Shown one piece after another: positions 34,680 through 43,360 of a DNA stretch of 64,000 nt. This DNA is from Anaerolineales bacterium (GTDB taxonomy: Bacteria > Chloroflexota > Anaerolineae > 4572-78 > J111). Position 1 is the first letter of the stretch. Each line of letters starts with the position of its first letter. The position numbers and the translations under genes are program-made. Location of the stretch: assembly GCA_015075185.1 (NCBI GenBank), contig JABTUW010000001.1, forward strand, positions 1,550,001-1,614,000, written 5' to 3'. The notes below the pieces were generated by a model. It was not told the DNA's origin, did no database searches, and worked only from the letters and a program-made list of their open reading frames with translations.

Positions 34680-37088
34680 CTAGACGTACGCCAGGCTGTC
34701 CCGTACACTGATCTGGGTGGCGCTGCGGGCCGGCAGGATGGAGGCCAGGGTGGAGATGACCAGCACAATGACCAGCCAGACCAGCACGGCGGTGTAGTTG
34801 TACTGGTAATCCAGGTTAGCATCGAACATGGCCTGGCCAAGAGCGTTGGCCAGGGGTTGGGCCAGGGCAAAGGACAGGGGCACGGCAATTAACCAACTGA
34901 ACAACCCCTGCAGAACTCCCTCCATCATAAACATGCCCATGATCGTGCGTGAACGCGCCCCGATGGCCCGCATCACCCCGATTTCGCGGGTGCGCTCGAC
35001 CACGCTGATGGAGAGGGATCCCATCAGGCCGATGCCGCCGACCAGGGCGACGATGACCGCTAGCATCATCAGCATAGTGGTGGTCACGTTGAACTGGCTG
35101 ATAGCGTCTATCCGGTCCTGGGGGGTCGTGCCCGTGTCAAAGACATTGATATCCATGTTCCGGTCTTCGTACATGTTTTTGATTTGGGTATAGAGCGTGT
35201 TGACGGCAACCGGATCGTGACTGCTCGTGCGGACGAGCAGCCGGGTGGTCTTATTGTACTGCTTGGACGCTGCGGCAACCGACTCCAGCGGGGCGTAAAT
35301 CGGGGTAGCGTCGAAGCCGCCATTGAAAATGACCTGGAAGAGGCCGATCACTTTCCACTGGGCGTCGCCCAGATCAAACAGGTTTAGAGTGACGATGTCG
35401 CCCACTTTAATGTTGTTATCGTCGGCGGTATCTTTGCTGATGACCAGCACCCGGCCGTCGCCGGGTTGGAACCAGCGCCCGGCGACGATGAGTGGTTTAT
35501 AATAGTCGCTGCCCGCCGGAATGCCGACCACCTGCGCTCCGACGCCGGCTTCTTTAAGGCGCTGCCCCTGTTTCAAGATGGCGGCAGGCGCCGTGTACCA
35601 GAGATCAGCCCCGGCAACGCCCGGCACGGTGCGGAGCATACTTTCCACCCGCCGCTGCGGCTGCGGGTCACTAAAGCCCAGACGCATGTCAAAGCCGCGC
35701 CGGTTCAAATCGGTGTCGAGGGTGTAGCTGATCGAGGCCGACAGGCTCATGACCATTAAAAACATCGTGCCGGCCCCAACCAGCACGATCTGGGTCAGGA
35801 TCAGGCGGCCCTTGCGCCGGAACATATTGCCCAGGGAGATGGCGTAGGGCGAGGAGAGCAGCCTCGCCCCCAGGCGCTCGATAGTCCGGTCGAGCCAACT
35901 GAAGCCAAAATCGCCGCCCAGGCCGTAGCTGGCAATCGCCTCGCGCACGGTGATCGCCGCGCCGCTCAAAACGGGCCACAGCGCGGCCAGGGCGGGAATC
36001 AGGGTAGCGGCAATGGCCTGGTAGGTCACTGCCCGCAGCGATATCTGAAAGAGGTCGTAATCAATATTGAACAGGTTCAAAAACCACTGGCTAATGCCAA
36101 AAGCGGCCATTGCGCCCGGCAGCAGCGAGATGAGCAAAGCCAGCAGGCCGTAGATCAATACCGTCGCCAGGTAAATTTTGAGAATGGTAGCCGTGCCGCC
36201 GCCAATGGCCTTAATCATGCCGATCTGGTTGATCTGCTGGGTGATCAGGGCGGTCATCGTGTTGGTCACCAGGATGACGCTCATGAACAGCGAAACCACC
36301 GCCAGGACTTGCAGCACCAGGTTGATCCCTTCGATAAAAAAGCGGCCCCAGTGCTCCCCCGGGTCCTGATAAGAGGTAAAGCCGACACCGATACCTTCTT
36401 TAGCCAGCCGGTCTTTCAGTTCCGAGGCCCGATCACGGGCAAACTCGGCGCTGTAGGGTGAAACCCGGACCATCAACTGGTTGTATTCCCCCTCCGGGAT
36501 ATTGAAGCGTTCCAGGCCCTGAGCGTCGGTGAAGAAGACGGCGTCGCCGCCAAAAGCGGGCGGCTCGACAAAGTTGTGCCGGATTTTGCCGGTAATGCGG
36601 AAGGCCCGGTCGGTTTTGTCCAGCTCAAGGATAACTTTATCGCCAAGCTCCACCCCAAAGAATTGGGAGGAGAGCCGCTCGATAGCAAAGTCGTCCTTTT
36701 CCGGCCACACCCCCTCTTTGAGCTGCAGGGTGTCGTAAGTTTGATCCTCGTAATCGTCGCGCATGAGCAGCCGGGCGGCCCGCCACTCGTCCTCCGAGTG
36801 GATTTTGTAGCGCACGGCGACCTCGTTCATCACCTCGATGTCCTCGACGCCGGGGATATCTTCCAGTCGGTCGGCGGTCTCCCGGTCAATCCGCTCGCTG
36901 AGGGCCATAAAAAAGTGCGAGGGCACAACGGCCTGGTGGGCGCGGTCCATGCCCGACAGCAGTTGGTCCACCATGCCAAAGATGGCTCCAATGGCAAACA
37001 CGCCGATGGCGATGCTCAACACCGCCAGGGCAGTGCGGACTTTATTGTTCCAGAGGTCAAACCAGACTTTGTTCCAGATAACGCTCAT
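34680..37088 (-). CDS. FtsX/MacB-type ABC permease, paralogue 2
   Basis: This 802-residue permease has the same double-FtsX layout as its neighbours. It starts MSVIWNKVWFDLWNNKVRTA and contains VERTREIGVMRAIGARSRT near residue 700. It is a close paralogue of the genes at 37095 and 46908. Its start lies 6 bp after the stop codon of the upstream permease, so the two are surely co-translated. No fused ATPase is present, unlike MacB. Export of a lipid, peptide or lipoprotein is the usual role of such permeases. Confidence 0.92.
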   Translation of the reverse strand: MSVIWNKVWFDLWNNKVRTALAVLSIAIGVFAIGAIFGMVDQLLSGMDRAHQAVVPSHFFMALSERIDRETADRLEDIPGVEDIEVMNEVAVRYKIHSEDEWRAARLLMRDDYEDQTYDTLQLKEGVWPEKDDFAIERLSSQFFGVELGDKVILELDKTDRAFRITGKIRHNFVEPPAFGGDAVFFTDAQGLERFNIPEGEYNQLMVRVSPYSAEFARDRASELKDRLAKEGIGVGFTSYQDPGEHWGRFFIEGINLVLQVLAVVSLFMSVILVTNTMTALITQQINQIGMIKAIGGGTATILKIYLATVLIYGLLALLISLLPGAMAAFGISQWFLNLFNIDYDLFQISLRAVTYQAIAATLIPALAALWPVLSGAAITVREAIASYGLGGDFGFSWLDRTIERLGARLLSSPYAISLGNMFRRKGRLILTQIVLVGAGTMFLMVMSLSASISYTLDTDLNRRGFDMRLGFSDPQPQRRVESMLRTVPGVAGADLWYTAPAAILKQGQRLKEAGVGAQVVGIPAGSDYYKPLIVAGRWFQPGDGRVLVISKDTADDNNIKVGDIVTLNLFDLGDAQWKVIGLFQVIFNGGFDATPIYAPLESVAAASKQYNKTTRLLVRTSSHDPVAVNTLYTQIKNMYEDRNMDINVFDTGTTPQDRIDAISQFNVTTTMLMMLAVIVALVGGIGLMGSLSISVVERTREIGVMRAIGARSRTIMGMFMMEGVLQGLFSWLIAVPLSFALAQPLANALGQAMFDANLDYQYNYTAVLVWLVIVLVISTLASILPARSATQISVRDSLAYV

Positions 37089-37094
37089 AGCGAT

Positions 37095-39500
37095 TTACCC
37101 ATAGGCCAAACTATCTCTCACACTAATCTGCGTTGCATTGCGAGCCGGCAGGATGGAAGCCAGGCTGGAAATGACCAGAATAATCCCCAGCCAGATCAAC
37201 ACCGCCTGGTAATTGTACTGGTAATCCAGATTGGCATCGAACATGGCCTGCCCCAGCAGTTGGGCCAGCGAAGCGGCGGCGACAATCGAAATTGGCACGG
37301 CGACCAGCCAGCTAAAGAGGCCCTGCAAAATTCCTTCCATCATAAACATACCCATAATCGTTCGCGAGCGCGCGCCGATGGCCCGCATCACCCCGATTTC
37401 GCGGGTGCGCTCGACCACGCTGATCGAGAGCGACCCCATTAAGCCAATCCCGCCGACCAGGGCGACGATAACCGCCAGGAATAATAACATCGTCGTGGTG
37501 ATGCTAAACTGGCTGTCCGCCGAAGTTCGTTCCTCGTTGCCGGTCTGGTTGAAGAGGATATCCATGTTGCGGGCGGTGTAGCGATCCACCAGTTCATCGC
37601 GGACGGCGTCGGTGAAGATAGCCTCGCTGCTGGCCGTGCGCACCCGCAGCGAGCCGCCTTCGTTGTGCTTCTTGGTGGCCGTAAATACGGCGTCCTGCGG
37701 AGCGTAAAGCGTATCGCTGCTGAAGTTGCCGCCAAAAATCACCCGGTACAGGCCGACCACCTGCCAGTCGTCCTTACCCAAATCGCCCAGGTCAAGGGTG
37801 ATCGTATCCCCCAGGGCAATGTTGTTGTCTTCCGCCGTCTCCTGGTTCATGACCACGACCCGGCCATCGCCCGGCTGAAGCCAGCGCCCGGCAACCACCA
37901 GGGGCCGGTAAAAGTCGCCGTCCGCCGGGAGGCCGACCAGTTCCGCGCCCAGGCCGGCTTCTTTGGCCCGCTGCCCCTCTTTAAGGATCGAAGCCGATTT
38001 ACTAAACCAAACCTCAGCTTTCTCCACCCCGGCCACCGACTCGGCCATCTGCACCATCCGGTCCATGCGGTAGTTGTCGTCGAAAATGATGAACAGGTCG
38101 AAGTTGCGCCGGGCAAATTCGTTGTCCAGGGTCATATTGATTGAGGAGGTCAGGCTCATGACCACCAGGAACATCGCCCCGGCGGTAATCAGCACCAGTT
38201 GGGTCAAAATCAGGCGGCCCTTGCGCCGGAACATGTTGCCAATGGCAATCACGTAAGGCGCCGAGAGAAGCTTTTGCCCGACTCGCTCGACCGTGCGGTC
38301 CAGCCGGTTCGAGCCAAAATCGCCGCCCAGGCCGTAGCTGGCAATCGCCTCCCGCACGGTGATGGTTGCCCCGCCCAAGATCGGCCAGAGCGCCACAATC
38401 AGCGGCGCCACAATAGCGGCCAGGAGTTGATAAATGAGGGCGCGGGTCGAGATTTGGAAGATCTCGTAGTCAATGTTAAATAGGTTCAGGAACCACTGGG
38501 TAATCCCAAAGGCCAGCAGCGCGCCCAGCGGCAGGGCGATGAGCAGGGCCAGCAGCCCATAGACCAGCACCCCGGCCAGATAAACCTTCATCACGTCGCC
38601 AGTTTTGCCGCCGATGGCTTTGATAATACCAATCTGGTCGGTCTGCTGGGTGATCAAGGCGGTCAGTGTGTTCAGCACCAGCACCACGCTGGAAAAAACC
38701 GAAATTACGGCCAGTACTTGCAGGACCAGGTTAAGGCCCTCGACAAAAAAGCGGCCCCAATGTTCTTCCGGATCTTGATAAAAGGTCACAGCCACGCCAA
38801 TGTCTTCTTTGGCCAGCCGGTCCTTCATCTCCGAGGCGACCTCTTTGGCCAGCTCCAGGCTGTAGGGCTTGACCCGCACCTTGAGATTGCCAAACTCGCC
38901 CTCGGGAATCTCAAAACGCTCCAGCCCTTGCGCATTGACAAAAAAGACGGCGTCGCCGCCGAATTGGGGCGGCGGTACAAAGGGATGGCGAATCTTGTTG
39001 GTAATCGGCAGGGCGCGGTCCATCCCGTCGAGTTCAAAGATAACCTTATCGCCGATGTCAATGCCGTAAAACTGGCTGGACAGACGCTCGATACCGACCT
39101 CGTCATCCCGATGGGGCCACTCGCCCTCCTTGAGCTGCAGGATGTCGTACTTCTGCTCCTCGTAGTCGTCGCGCATGACCATCTGGCCGCGTTTCCACTC
39201 GTCTTCCGGGTGAAGTTTGTAGCGCACCGTGACTTCATTGGTAACTTCCACCGCTTCAACGCCCTCGATGTTTTCCAGGCGAATGGCCGTGTCACGGTCA
39301 ATCCGGTCTATCAAATACATTTGGATGTGCGAGGGAGTCACGGCCTGGTGGGCGTTGTCCATCCCGGAGAGCAGTTGGTCCACCATGCCAAAAATAGCGC
39401 CAATCGCAAAAACACCGACGGCTATGCTTAACACCGCCAGTGCTGTGCGAACCTTGTTATGCCACAGGTCAAACCAGACCTTGTACCAGATGACACTCAT
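37095..39500 (-). CDS. FtsX/MacB-type ABC permease, paralogue 3
   Basis: This 801-residue protein shares the layout and long near-identical stretches with the permease downstream, above all in the last 120 residues (IGLMGSLSISVVERTREIGV). Extracytoplasmic domains are more divergent than the membrane parts, which suggests duplication with change of ligand or partner. It follows the ATPase gene by 160 bp and precedes paralogue 2 by 6 bp. Two different permeases could pair as a heterodimer. Confidence 0.92.
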   Translation of the reverse strand: MSVIWYKVWFDLWHNKVRTALAVLSIAVGVFAIGAIFGMVDQLLSGMDNAHQAVTPSHIQMYLIDRIDRDTAIRLENIEGVEAVEVTNEVTVRYKLHPEDEWKRGQMVMRDDYEEQKYDILQLKEGEWPHRDDEVGIERLSSQFYGIDIGDKVIFELDGMDRALPITNKIRHPFVPPPQFGGDAVFFVNAQGLERFEIPEGEFGNLKVRVKPYSLELAKEVASEMKDRLAKEDIGVAVTFYQDPEEHWGRFFVEGLNLVLQVLAVISVFSSVVLVLNTLTALITQQTDQIGIIKAIGGKTGDVMKVYLAGVLVYGLLALLIALPLGALLAFGITQWFLNLFNIDYEIFQISTRALIYQLLAAIVAPLIVALWPILGGATITVREAIASYGLGGDFGSNRLDRTVERVGQKLLSAPYVIAIGNMFRRKGRLILTQLVLITAGAMFLVVMSLTSSINMTLDNEFARRNFDLFIIFDDNYRMDRMVQMAESVAGVEKAEVWFSKSASILKEGQRAKEAGLGAELVGLPADGDFYRPLVVAGRWLQPGDGRVVVMNQETAEDNNIALGDTITLDLGDLGKDDWQVVGLYRVIFGGNFSSDTLYAPQDAVFTATKKHNEGGSLRVRTASSEAIFTDAVRDELVDRYTARNMDILFNQTGNEERTSADSQFSITTTMLLFLAVIVALVGGIGLMGSLSISVVERTREIGVMRAIGARSRTIMGMFMMEGILQGLFSWLVAVPISIVAAASLAQLLGQAMFDANLDYQYNYQAVLIWLGIILVISSLASILPARNATQISVRDSLAYG

Positions 39501-39566
39501 TATAACCTTCTATATGTTACTTATTGCGTCTTTCGTTGCTGCCCCCCTTAATTTCCACAGGTTCTC

Positions 39567-39659
39567 TTATTCCTGAAATCGTTTCTGGAATAAGGTGATA
39601 CGTGATGCGCGAGGAGTTACATTCCAAAAATATTGCGCATCACGCATCACGTATTACAT
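39567..39659. repeat. Palindrome TTATTCC/GGAATAA plus GCATCAC heptamers
   Basis: TTATTCCTGAAA and TTTCTGGAATAA (39567-39593) form a hairpin with one mismatch. It is followed by ACGTGATGCGC and, inverted, GCGCATCACGCATCACGT, the 7-bp GCATCAC word repeated twice. It lies between ATPase and permease genes. Confidence 0.7.
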
Positions 39660-39660
39660 T

Positions 39661-40407
39661 TTAGTATCCTGTCCACGTCGCCCCGCCGACAAACTCATCA
39701 CGGGTGATCTTGCCGTTGGTAATTTCGACCACACGGGGCACGCGCTTGGCCAGCTCTTTATCGTGAGTAACCATAATCATCGTCTTGCCCTGGTCAACGA
39801 GCTTGCTGAATAGTTCAAACACATCGCCCGCAGTACGGGTATCGAGGTTGCCGGTCGGCTCGTCGGCCACCAGCAGGGGCGGGTCGTTGGCCAGAGCGCG
39901 GGCAATAGCCGCTCGCTGCTGCTGCCCACCGGAAACCATGCTCGGCAGTTTCTCGGCCTGGTCGGCCAGGCCGACCGTTTCCAGCAGCTCCATGGCTCGC
40001 TCGCGCCGCTCTTTGGGACCGTACTTGTTGGCAAAGTCCATCGGCAAAATAACGTTTTGCAGTAAGCTGAGGGCCGGCAGCATCTGGAAGAACTGGAAGA
40101 TGATACCGACGTTCTCGCCGCGCCATGAGGCCAACTGGTTCTCACTCATTTTGTGGACTTCCCGGCCGGTCACGACCACCTGGCCAGCCGAGGGCCGGTC
40201 AATGCCGGTGATCATATTCAGCAGGGTGGATTTGCCGTTGCCTGACGGCCCCACAACCGAGACAAATTCACCGGGTTTCACATCAAAGGAAATCCCCTTA
40301 AGAATAGTCACTTCGCCGTCGCCCACCTTAAAGTTTTTGACCACATCTTTAACCTGGATGATACTGTTATTTCCATTACCGTTGGTATGGCCATTCGTCT
40401 TGCTCAT
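39661..40407 (-). CDS. ABC exporter ATPase, LolD/MacB type
   Basis: This 248-residue ATPase has Walker A (GPSGNGKST), the signature [19 protein letters not shown], Walker B ([12 protein letters not shown]) and the switch His (VTHD). The N-terminus carries a short Asn/Gly-rich leader. The TGNLD form of Walker B and the overall length fit the LolD/MacB/FtsE group that drives FtsX-like permeases. It is the only such ATPase in the locus, so it may serve all four permeases. Confidence 0.93.
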   Translation of the reverse strand: MSKTNGHTNGNGNNSIIQVKDVVKNFKVGDGEVTILKGISFDVKPGEFVSVVGPSGNGKSTLLNMITGIDRPSAGQVVVTGREVHKMSENQLASWRGENVGIIFQFFQMLPALSLLQNVILPMDFANKYGPKERRERAMELLETVGLADQAEKLPSMVSGGQQQRAAIARALANDPPLLVADEPTGNLDTRTAGDVFELFSKLVDQGKTMIMVTHDKELAKRVPRVVEITNGKITRDEFVGGATWTGY

Positions 40408-40433
40408 CGTTGGTACTCCTTAATTTTAAGGCT

Positions 40434-40500
40434 GAGGGATGAAGACGGAAGGATGAAATTTCTCTTCTTCATCCTTCACAAACTGATAGCACTGCGCGTC
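40434..40500. repeat. GGATGAAG-type inverted repeat
   Basis: GGGATGAAG and GGAAGGATGAA are answered by CTTCATCCTTC and CCCTCATCC, so the short gap between the PFK-like and ATPase genes can form a hairpin of related words. Confidence 0.6.
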
Positions 40501-40502
40501 CC

Positions 40503-41744
40503 TCATCCTTTCTGTTGCGCTGCCCAGATTAGATTGACTTTGGGCCGGTAGTTGTCTGCATCGTACATTTCGTCCACATCCACCTGGTTGATACCCTGGG
40601 TAACAATTTGCAGGTCAACATCGGTTAAATTGTAACGCTGCTGGTAGGCGGTCATCCGGCCAAATTTGCCTTCTTTCAACAAGCGCGTCGCCAGGATGGC
40701 AAAATTGGTCGCGCCTATCAAATCCTGACCATCGGGCGAGCCGGTGCGCAGCAAGTAAGTCAGCGGCTGCATAAAGACCTCTTCGCCGGTCAGATGTTGC
40801 AGCAATTCGGCTGCCACCATCCCACTGCCGGCCAGGCTGCTGCCGGTTTCGACCACTTCGTCCAGAATAAATTCCTCTTTGGCCTTGATCTCTTTGGCCT
40901 TGTCTTCGGTGAGCAGCTTTAACACTTCGGACTTGCTGCGCGGTGAGAGGTGCGGGGTATATTTTAACAGCTTCTCCGGCACAATCCGCGAGCCATCGCT
41001 CACCGTCACCACCGCGTAATTGCCGGGGGTCACACTCTTATCGCGCATGGTCAGATAAGCCAATCGCTCCGGGTCATATGGTACTTCGGGAATGATGGCC
41101 CGGTCGGCCCCGGCCAAAAACGCAGTCATCAACGAACTCAGGCCCGACTGCACCCCAAAAGTTTCGATGACTACGATCTGCTCCCGCGAGCCGGCCAGGG
41201 CACGCAGTTCATGAATGAAAGCCACGGCGCGGGCCAGGCCGGTGCTGAAGCCAATGGTGTAATCCGTGCCGAAAATGTTGTTGTGAACAGTTTTCGGAAT
41301 AGCGATAACGGGTACACCGGCCCGGCTCAGATGGGCAGCATACTTGAGCATATCATCATCGCCCAGTACGAGCAGGGTCTGGAAACCCAGACGGTGAACA
41401 ACATCCTTGATATGATCGGTCAGGTCTTGAGTTTCAACATTGGTCCGGCGCAAAAATTCAGGCACCACCCGGCGCGGCGCCTTGAGCGGATTAACCCGCG
41501 ACGCGTGCAGGAAAGAGCCGGGGGTCCGGTCAATCGGGCGGACAACCGGCTTGGTCAGTTCGATAAAATGCTCGCCGTAGGTCGTTGGATCGTGATAGTT
41601 GTAATTGATAAAACCTTCCCAGCCCTTGCGCACCCCAATCGGTTCAAATCCCTCGTCAATCGTCCGGTAAACCAGGCTCTTGAGGCACATATTTAGCCCG
41701 GGTACATCCCCCCCCCCGACCAAGATCGCCACTCGCTTACTCAT
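40503..41744 (-). CDS. Phosphofructokinase-family protein with substituted catalytic motifs
   Basis: This 413-residue protein aligns by eye with the PFK fold: GGGDVPGLN at the N-terminus, LGDDDMLKYAA in place of the usual GGDGT or GGDDT motif and GTDYTIGFSTG. The catalytic PKTIDND motif reads PKTVHNN, so both aspartates are replaced. The MGR motif reads TFGVQSG, so its arginine is missing. Canonical ATP- or PPi-dependent fructose-6-phosphate phosphorylation therefore seems unlikely. It may act on another substrate or serve as a sensor. It lies between the TolB-like and ATPase genes of the export operon. Confidence 0.8.
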   Translation of the reverse strand: MSKRVAILVGGGDVPGLNMCLKSLVYRTIDEGFEPIGVRKGWEGFINYNYHDPTTYGEHFIELTKPVVRPIDRTPGSFLHASRVNPLKAPRRVVPEFLRRTNVETQDLTDHIKDVVHRLGFQTLLVLGDDDMLKYAAHLSRAGVPVIAIPKTVHNNIFGTDYTIGFSTGLARAVAFIHELRALAGSREQIVVIETFGVQSGLSSLMTAFLAGADRAIIPEVPYDPERLAYLTMRDKSVTPGNYAVVTVSDGSRIVPEKLLKYTPHLSPRSKSEVLKLLTEDKAKEIKAKEEFILDEVVETGSSLAGSGMVAAELLQHLTGEEVFMQPLTYLLRTGSPDGQDLIGATNFAILATRLLKEGKFGRMTAYQQRYNLTDVDLQIVTQGINQVDVDEMYDADNYRPKVNLIWAAQQKG

Positions 41745-41789
41745 ACAAAACTCCTCATCCGAAACGTGATGCGTGAAACGTAATTTGAT

Positions 41790-41810
41790 ACTGATTACTG
41801 ACTACTGACT
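41790..41810. repeat. 7-bp tandem array (ACTGAYT)3
   Basis: ACTGATT, ACTGACT, ACTGACT follow without gaps in the 64-bp space between the TolB-like and PFK-like genes. GTGATGCGTGAAACG just before it resembles the words found near 39600. Confidence 0.75.
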
Positions 41811-43332
41811 ACTTCCCCCACGAGATCATTCGCTCATCCACACCGGCGTAGTTTAAACTGTGGCCGTTGAGGGCGCCGTTGGGGAACATCGGGCGCTGGT
41901 TAGAGCCGTCGGCATTCATAATCCAGATTTCCCACTTGCCGCTGCGGTCGCTCACAAAGGCAATCTGCGTGCCATCAGGCGACCAGGCTGGGGCGGCATT
42001 ATTCCACTTCTGGTTCTCCACCGGCACCAATCGTTCCTTGCCATCCACAACCTGGCTGACCAGTTTGGTTTGCTCGGCCAGGACCGTGATCGGAGTGCTG
42101 GTCAAACGCTGCTGGCTGCTGCCATCAGCATTCATCGTGTAGACTTCCCAGTTGCCGTCTTGCCAGTAGGAGACCGCTACCCGGCTGCCATCCGGCGAGA
42201 AGACCGGCGCGCGCTCCCGGGCATCCGTTGTCACAAAACGGCTCGTATTGCCGGACAAATCGTACAGGGCGATACCGCCGCCACCAACGGTATAAATCAC
42301 TTCGTTGGGTCTGGCCGGGTTCCCGGTCGGGCTGTAGGAATACTGCCCGGCGGCTAAATCCTGCAATTGTCCGTCAGCCAGCTTGACTTGCTTCAAGTGC
42401 CAGTTGGCATCGGCCGGGATGCGATACTTTAAGATACCATTCTCGATTTCAACATCCCTGGCATTCGAAGGAACATGGACGCCATCTTCATTTTGGGCTG
42501 CTTTGGACAGGTCAACCCGTTCTTCTTTCTCATCGAGCCGCCCGCCGTTTTGCCAGCTAAAAACGATACTCGTCCCGTCGGCGGACCAGGTGGGCGATTT
42601 CATCTGCCGCCACCCCTTGGTTAAAACCTGCTCACCGCTGCCGTCAAGGTTAATGGTGTAAAGCGCGTATTCCGGCTCCCAGCGGGTGAAGGCAATCTTT
42701 GAGCCGTCCGGCGACAACTGCGGATCAATCCCGTTGGTCACATATTTCAGGCCGGTCCCGTCGGCGTTGATAACATAGATGCCGCCGCCGCTTTGGGTCT
42801 GGAAGACCAGCTTGCCGCTGCCATTACCGGCCACCGCACTGACGCTCGGCGCAACTGTCGTCTGAGCCGTGTTCGCCGGTGTGTTGTTTACCGCCGGAGC
42901 CAGGAGCAGGTCAATCCCTTCTACCTGCCAGCGGCCATTGTACTTGCCAACATAAACGTTAACCTGGCGGTCGTCTGGCTGCAAGACCGCCTGAACCTGG
43001 AAGGTCTGGTCGGTGGCCCAGCTCGCCGCTGTAATTTCAAAATCGGTGACCAGCGGGTTCTGCAGACCGGCCACTATAGTATCGCTGTTCCTGACATCAT
43101 CGGTCAGGTAGAAGTTCATGGTGCCGGCCAGTTCGGGCCGGGTCAGGGTAGTCAAGAAGCTTTTGGCCGCGGCCCGGGCCAGATTGGTATCAAGGCTGTC
43201 AACCGTTTGAGGCGCATTTTCCTGGGCCAAAGCCGGGGCGCTGCTGACACCGAACATCACCATCACTGCTAAAAGGAGCACGTAGAGCATATAGCGTATT
43301 GCGTATTGCGTATTGCGTGAGCTGCGTTTCAT
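41809..43332 (-). CDS. Secreted TolB/PD40-type beta-propeller protein
   Basis: This 507-residue protein has a signal peptide cleaved after about residue 36 (APALAQ), an N-terminal alpha/beta domain of about 110 residues and a C-terminal propeller with repeats such as LSPDGSKIAFTRW, WSADGTSIVFSW, FSPDGSRVAVSYW and WSPDGTQIAFVSD. It probably binds a partner or ligand at the outer face. The n-region of the signal peptide is encoded by a (GCGTATT)3 array. AGGTGAG precedes the ATG. It sits between the fusion-lipoprotein and PFK-like genes of the export operon. Confidence 0.87.
   Translation of the reverse strand: MKRSSRNTQYAIRYMLYVLLLAVMVMFGVSSAPALAQENAPQTVDSLDTNLARAAAKSFLTTLTRPELAGTMNFYLTDDVRNSDTIVAGLQNPLVTDFEITAASWATDQTFQVQAVLQPDDRQVNVYVGKYNGRWQVEGIDLLLAPAVNNTPANTAQTTVAPSVSAVAGNGSGKLVFQTQSGGGIYVINADGTGLKYVTNGIDPQLSPDGSKIAFTRWEPEYALYTINLDGSGEQVLTKGWRQMKSPTWSADGTSIVFSWQNGGRLDEKEERVDLSKAAQNEDGVHVPSNARDVEIENGILKYRIPADANWHLKQVKLADGQLQDLAAGQYSYSPTGNPARPNEVIYTVGGGGIALYDLSGNTSRFVTTDARERAPVFSPDGSRVAVSYWQDGNWEVYTMNADGSSQQRLTSTPITVLAEQTKLVSQVVDGKERLVPVENQKWNNAAPAWSPDGTQIAFVSDRSGKWEIWIMNADGSNQRPMFPNGALNGHSLNYAGVDERMISWGK
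43294..43314. repeat. 7-bp tandem array (GCGTATT)3 inside a signal-peptide coding region
   Basis: Three exact GCGTATT units span 21 bp, seven codons, so the array preserves the frame. It encodes the segment NTQYAIR near the start of the propeller protein. Confidence 0.85.
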
Positions 43333-43360
43333 AATTACTCACCTACCTTATAGTATCTAT

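Noticed and set aside
25924..43314. Heptamer arrays as possible CRISPR
   Set aside because: Units are 7 bp with no spacers and no cas genes are present.
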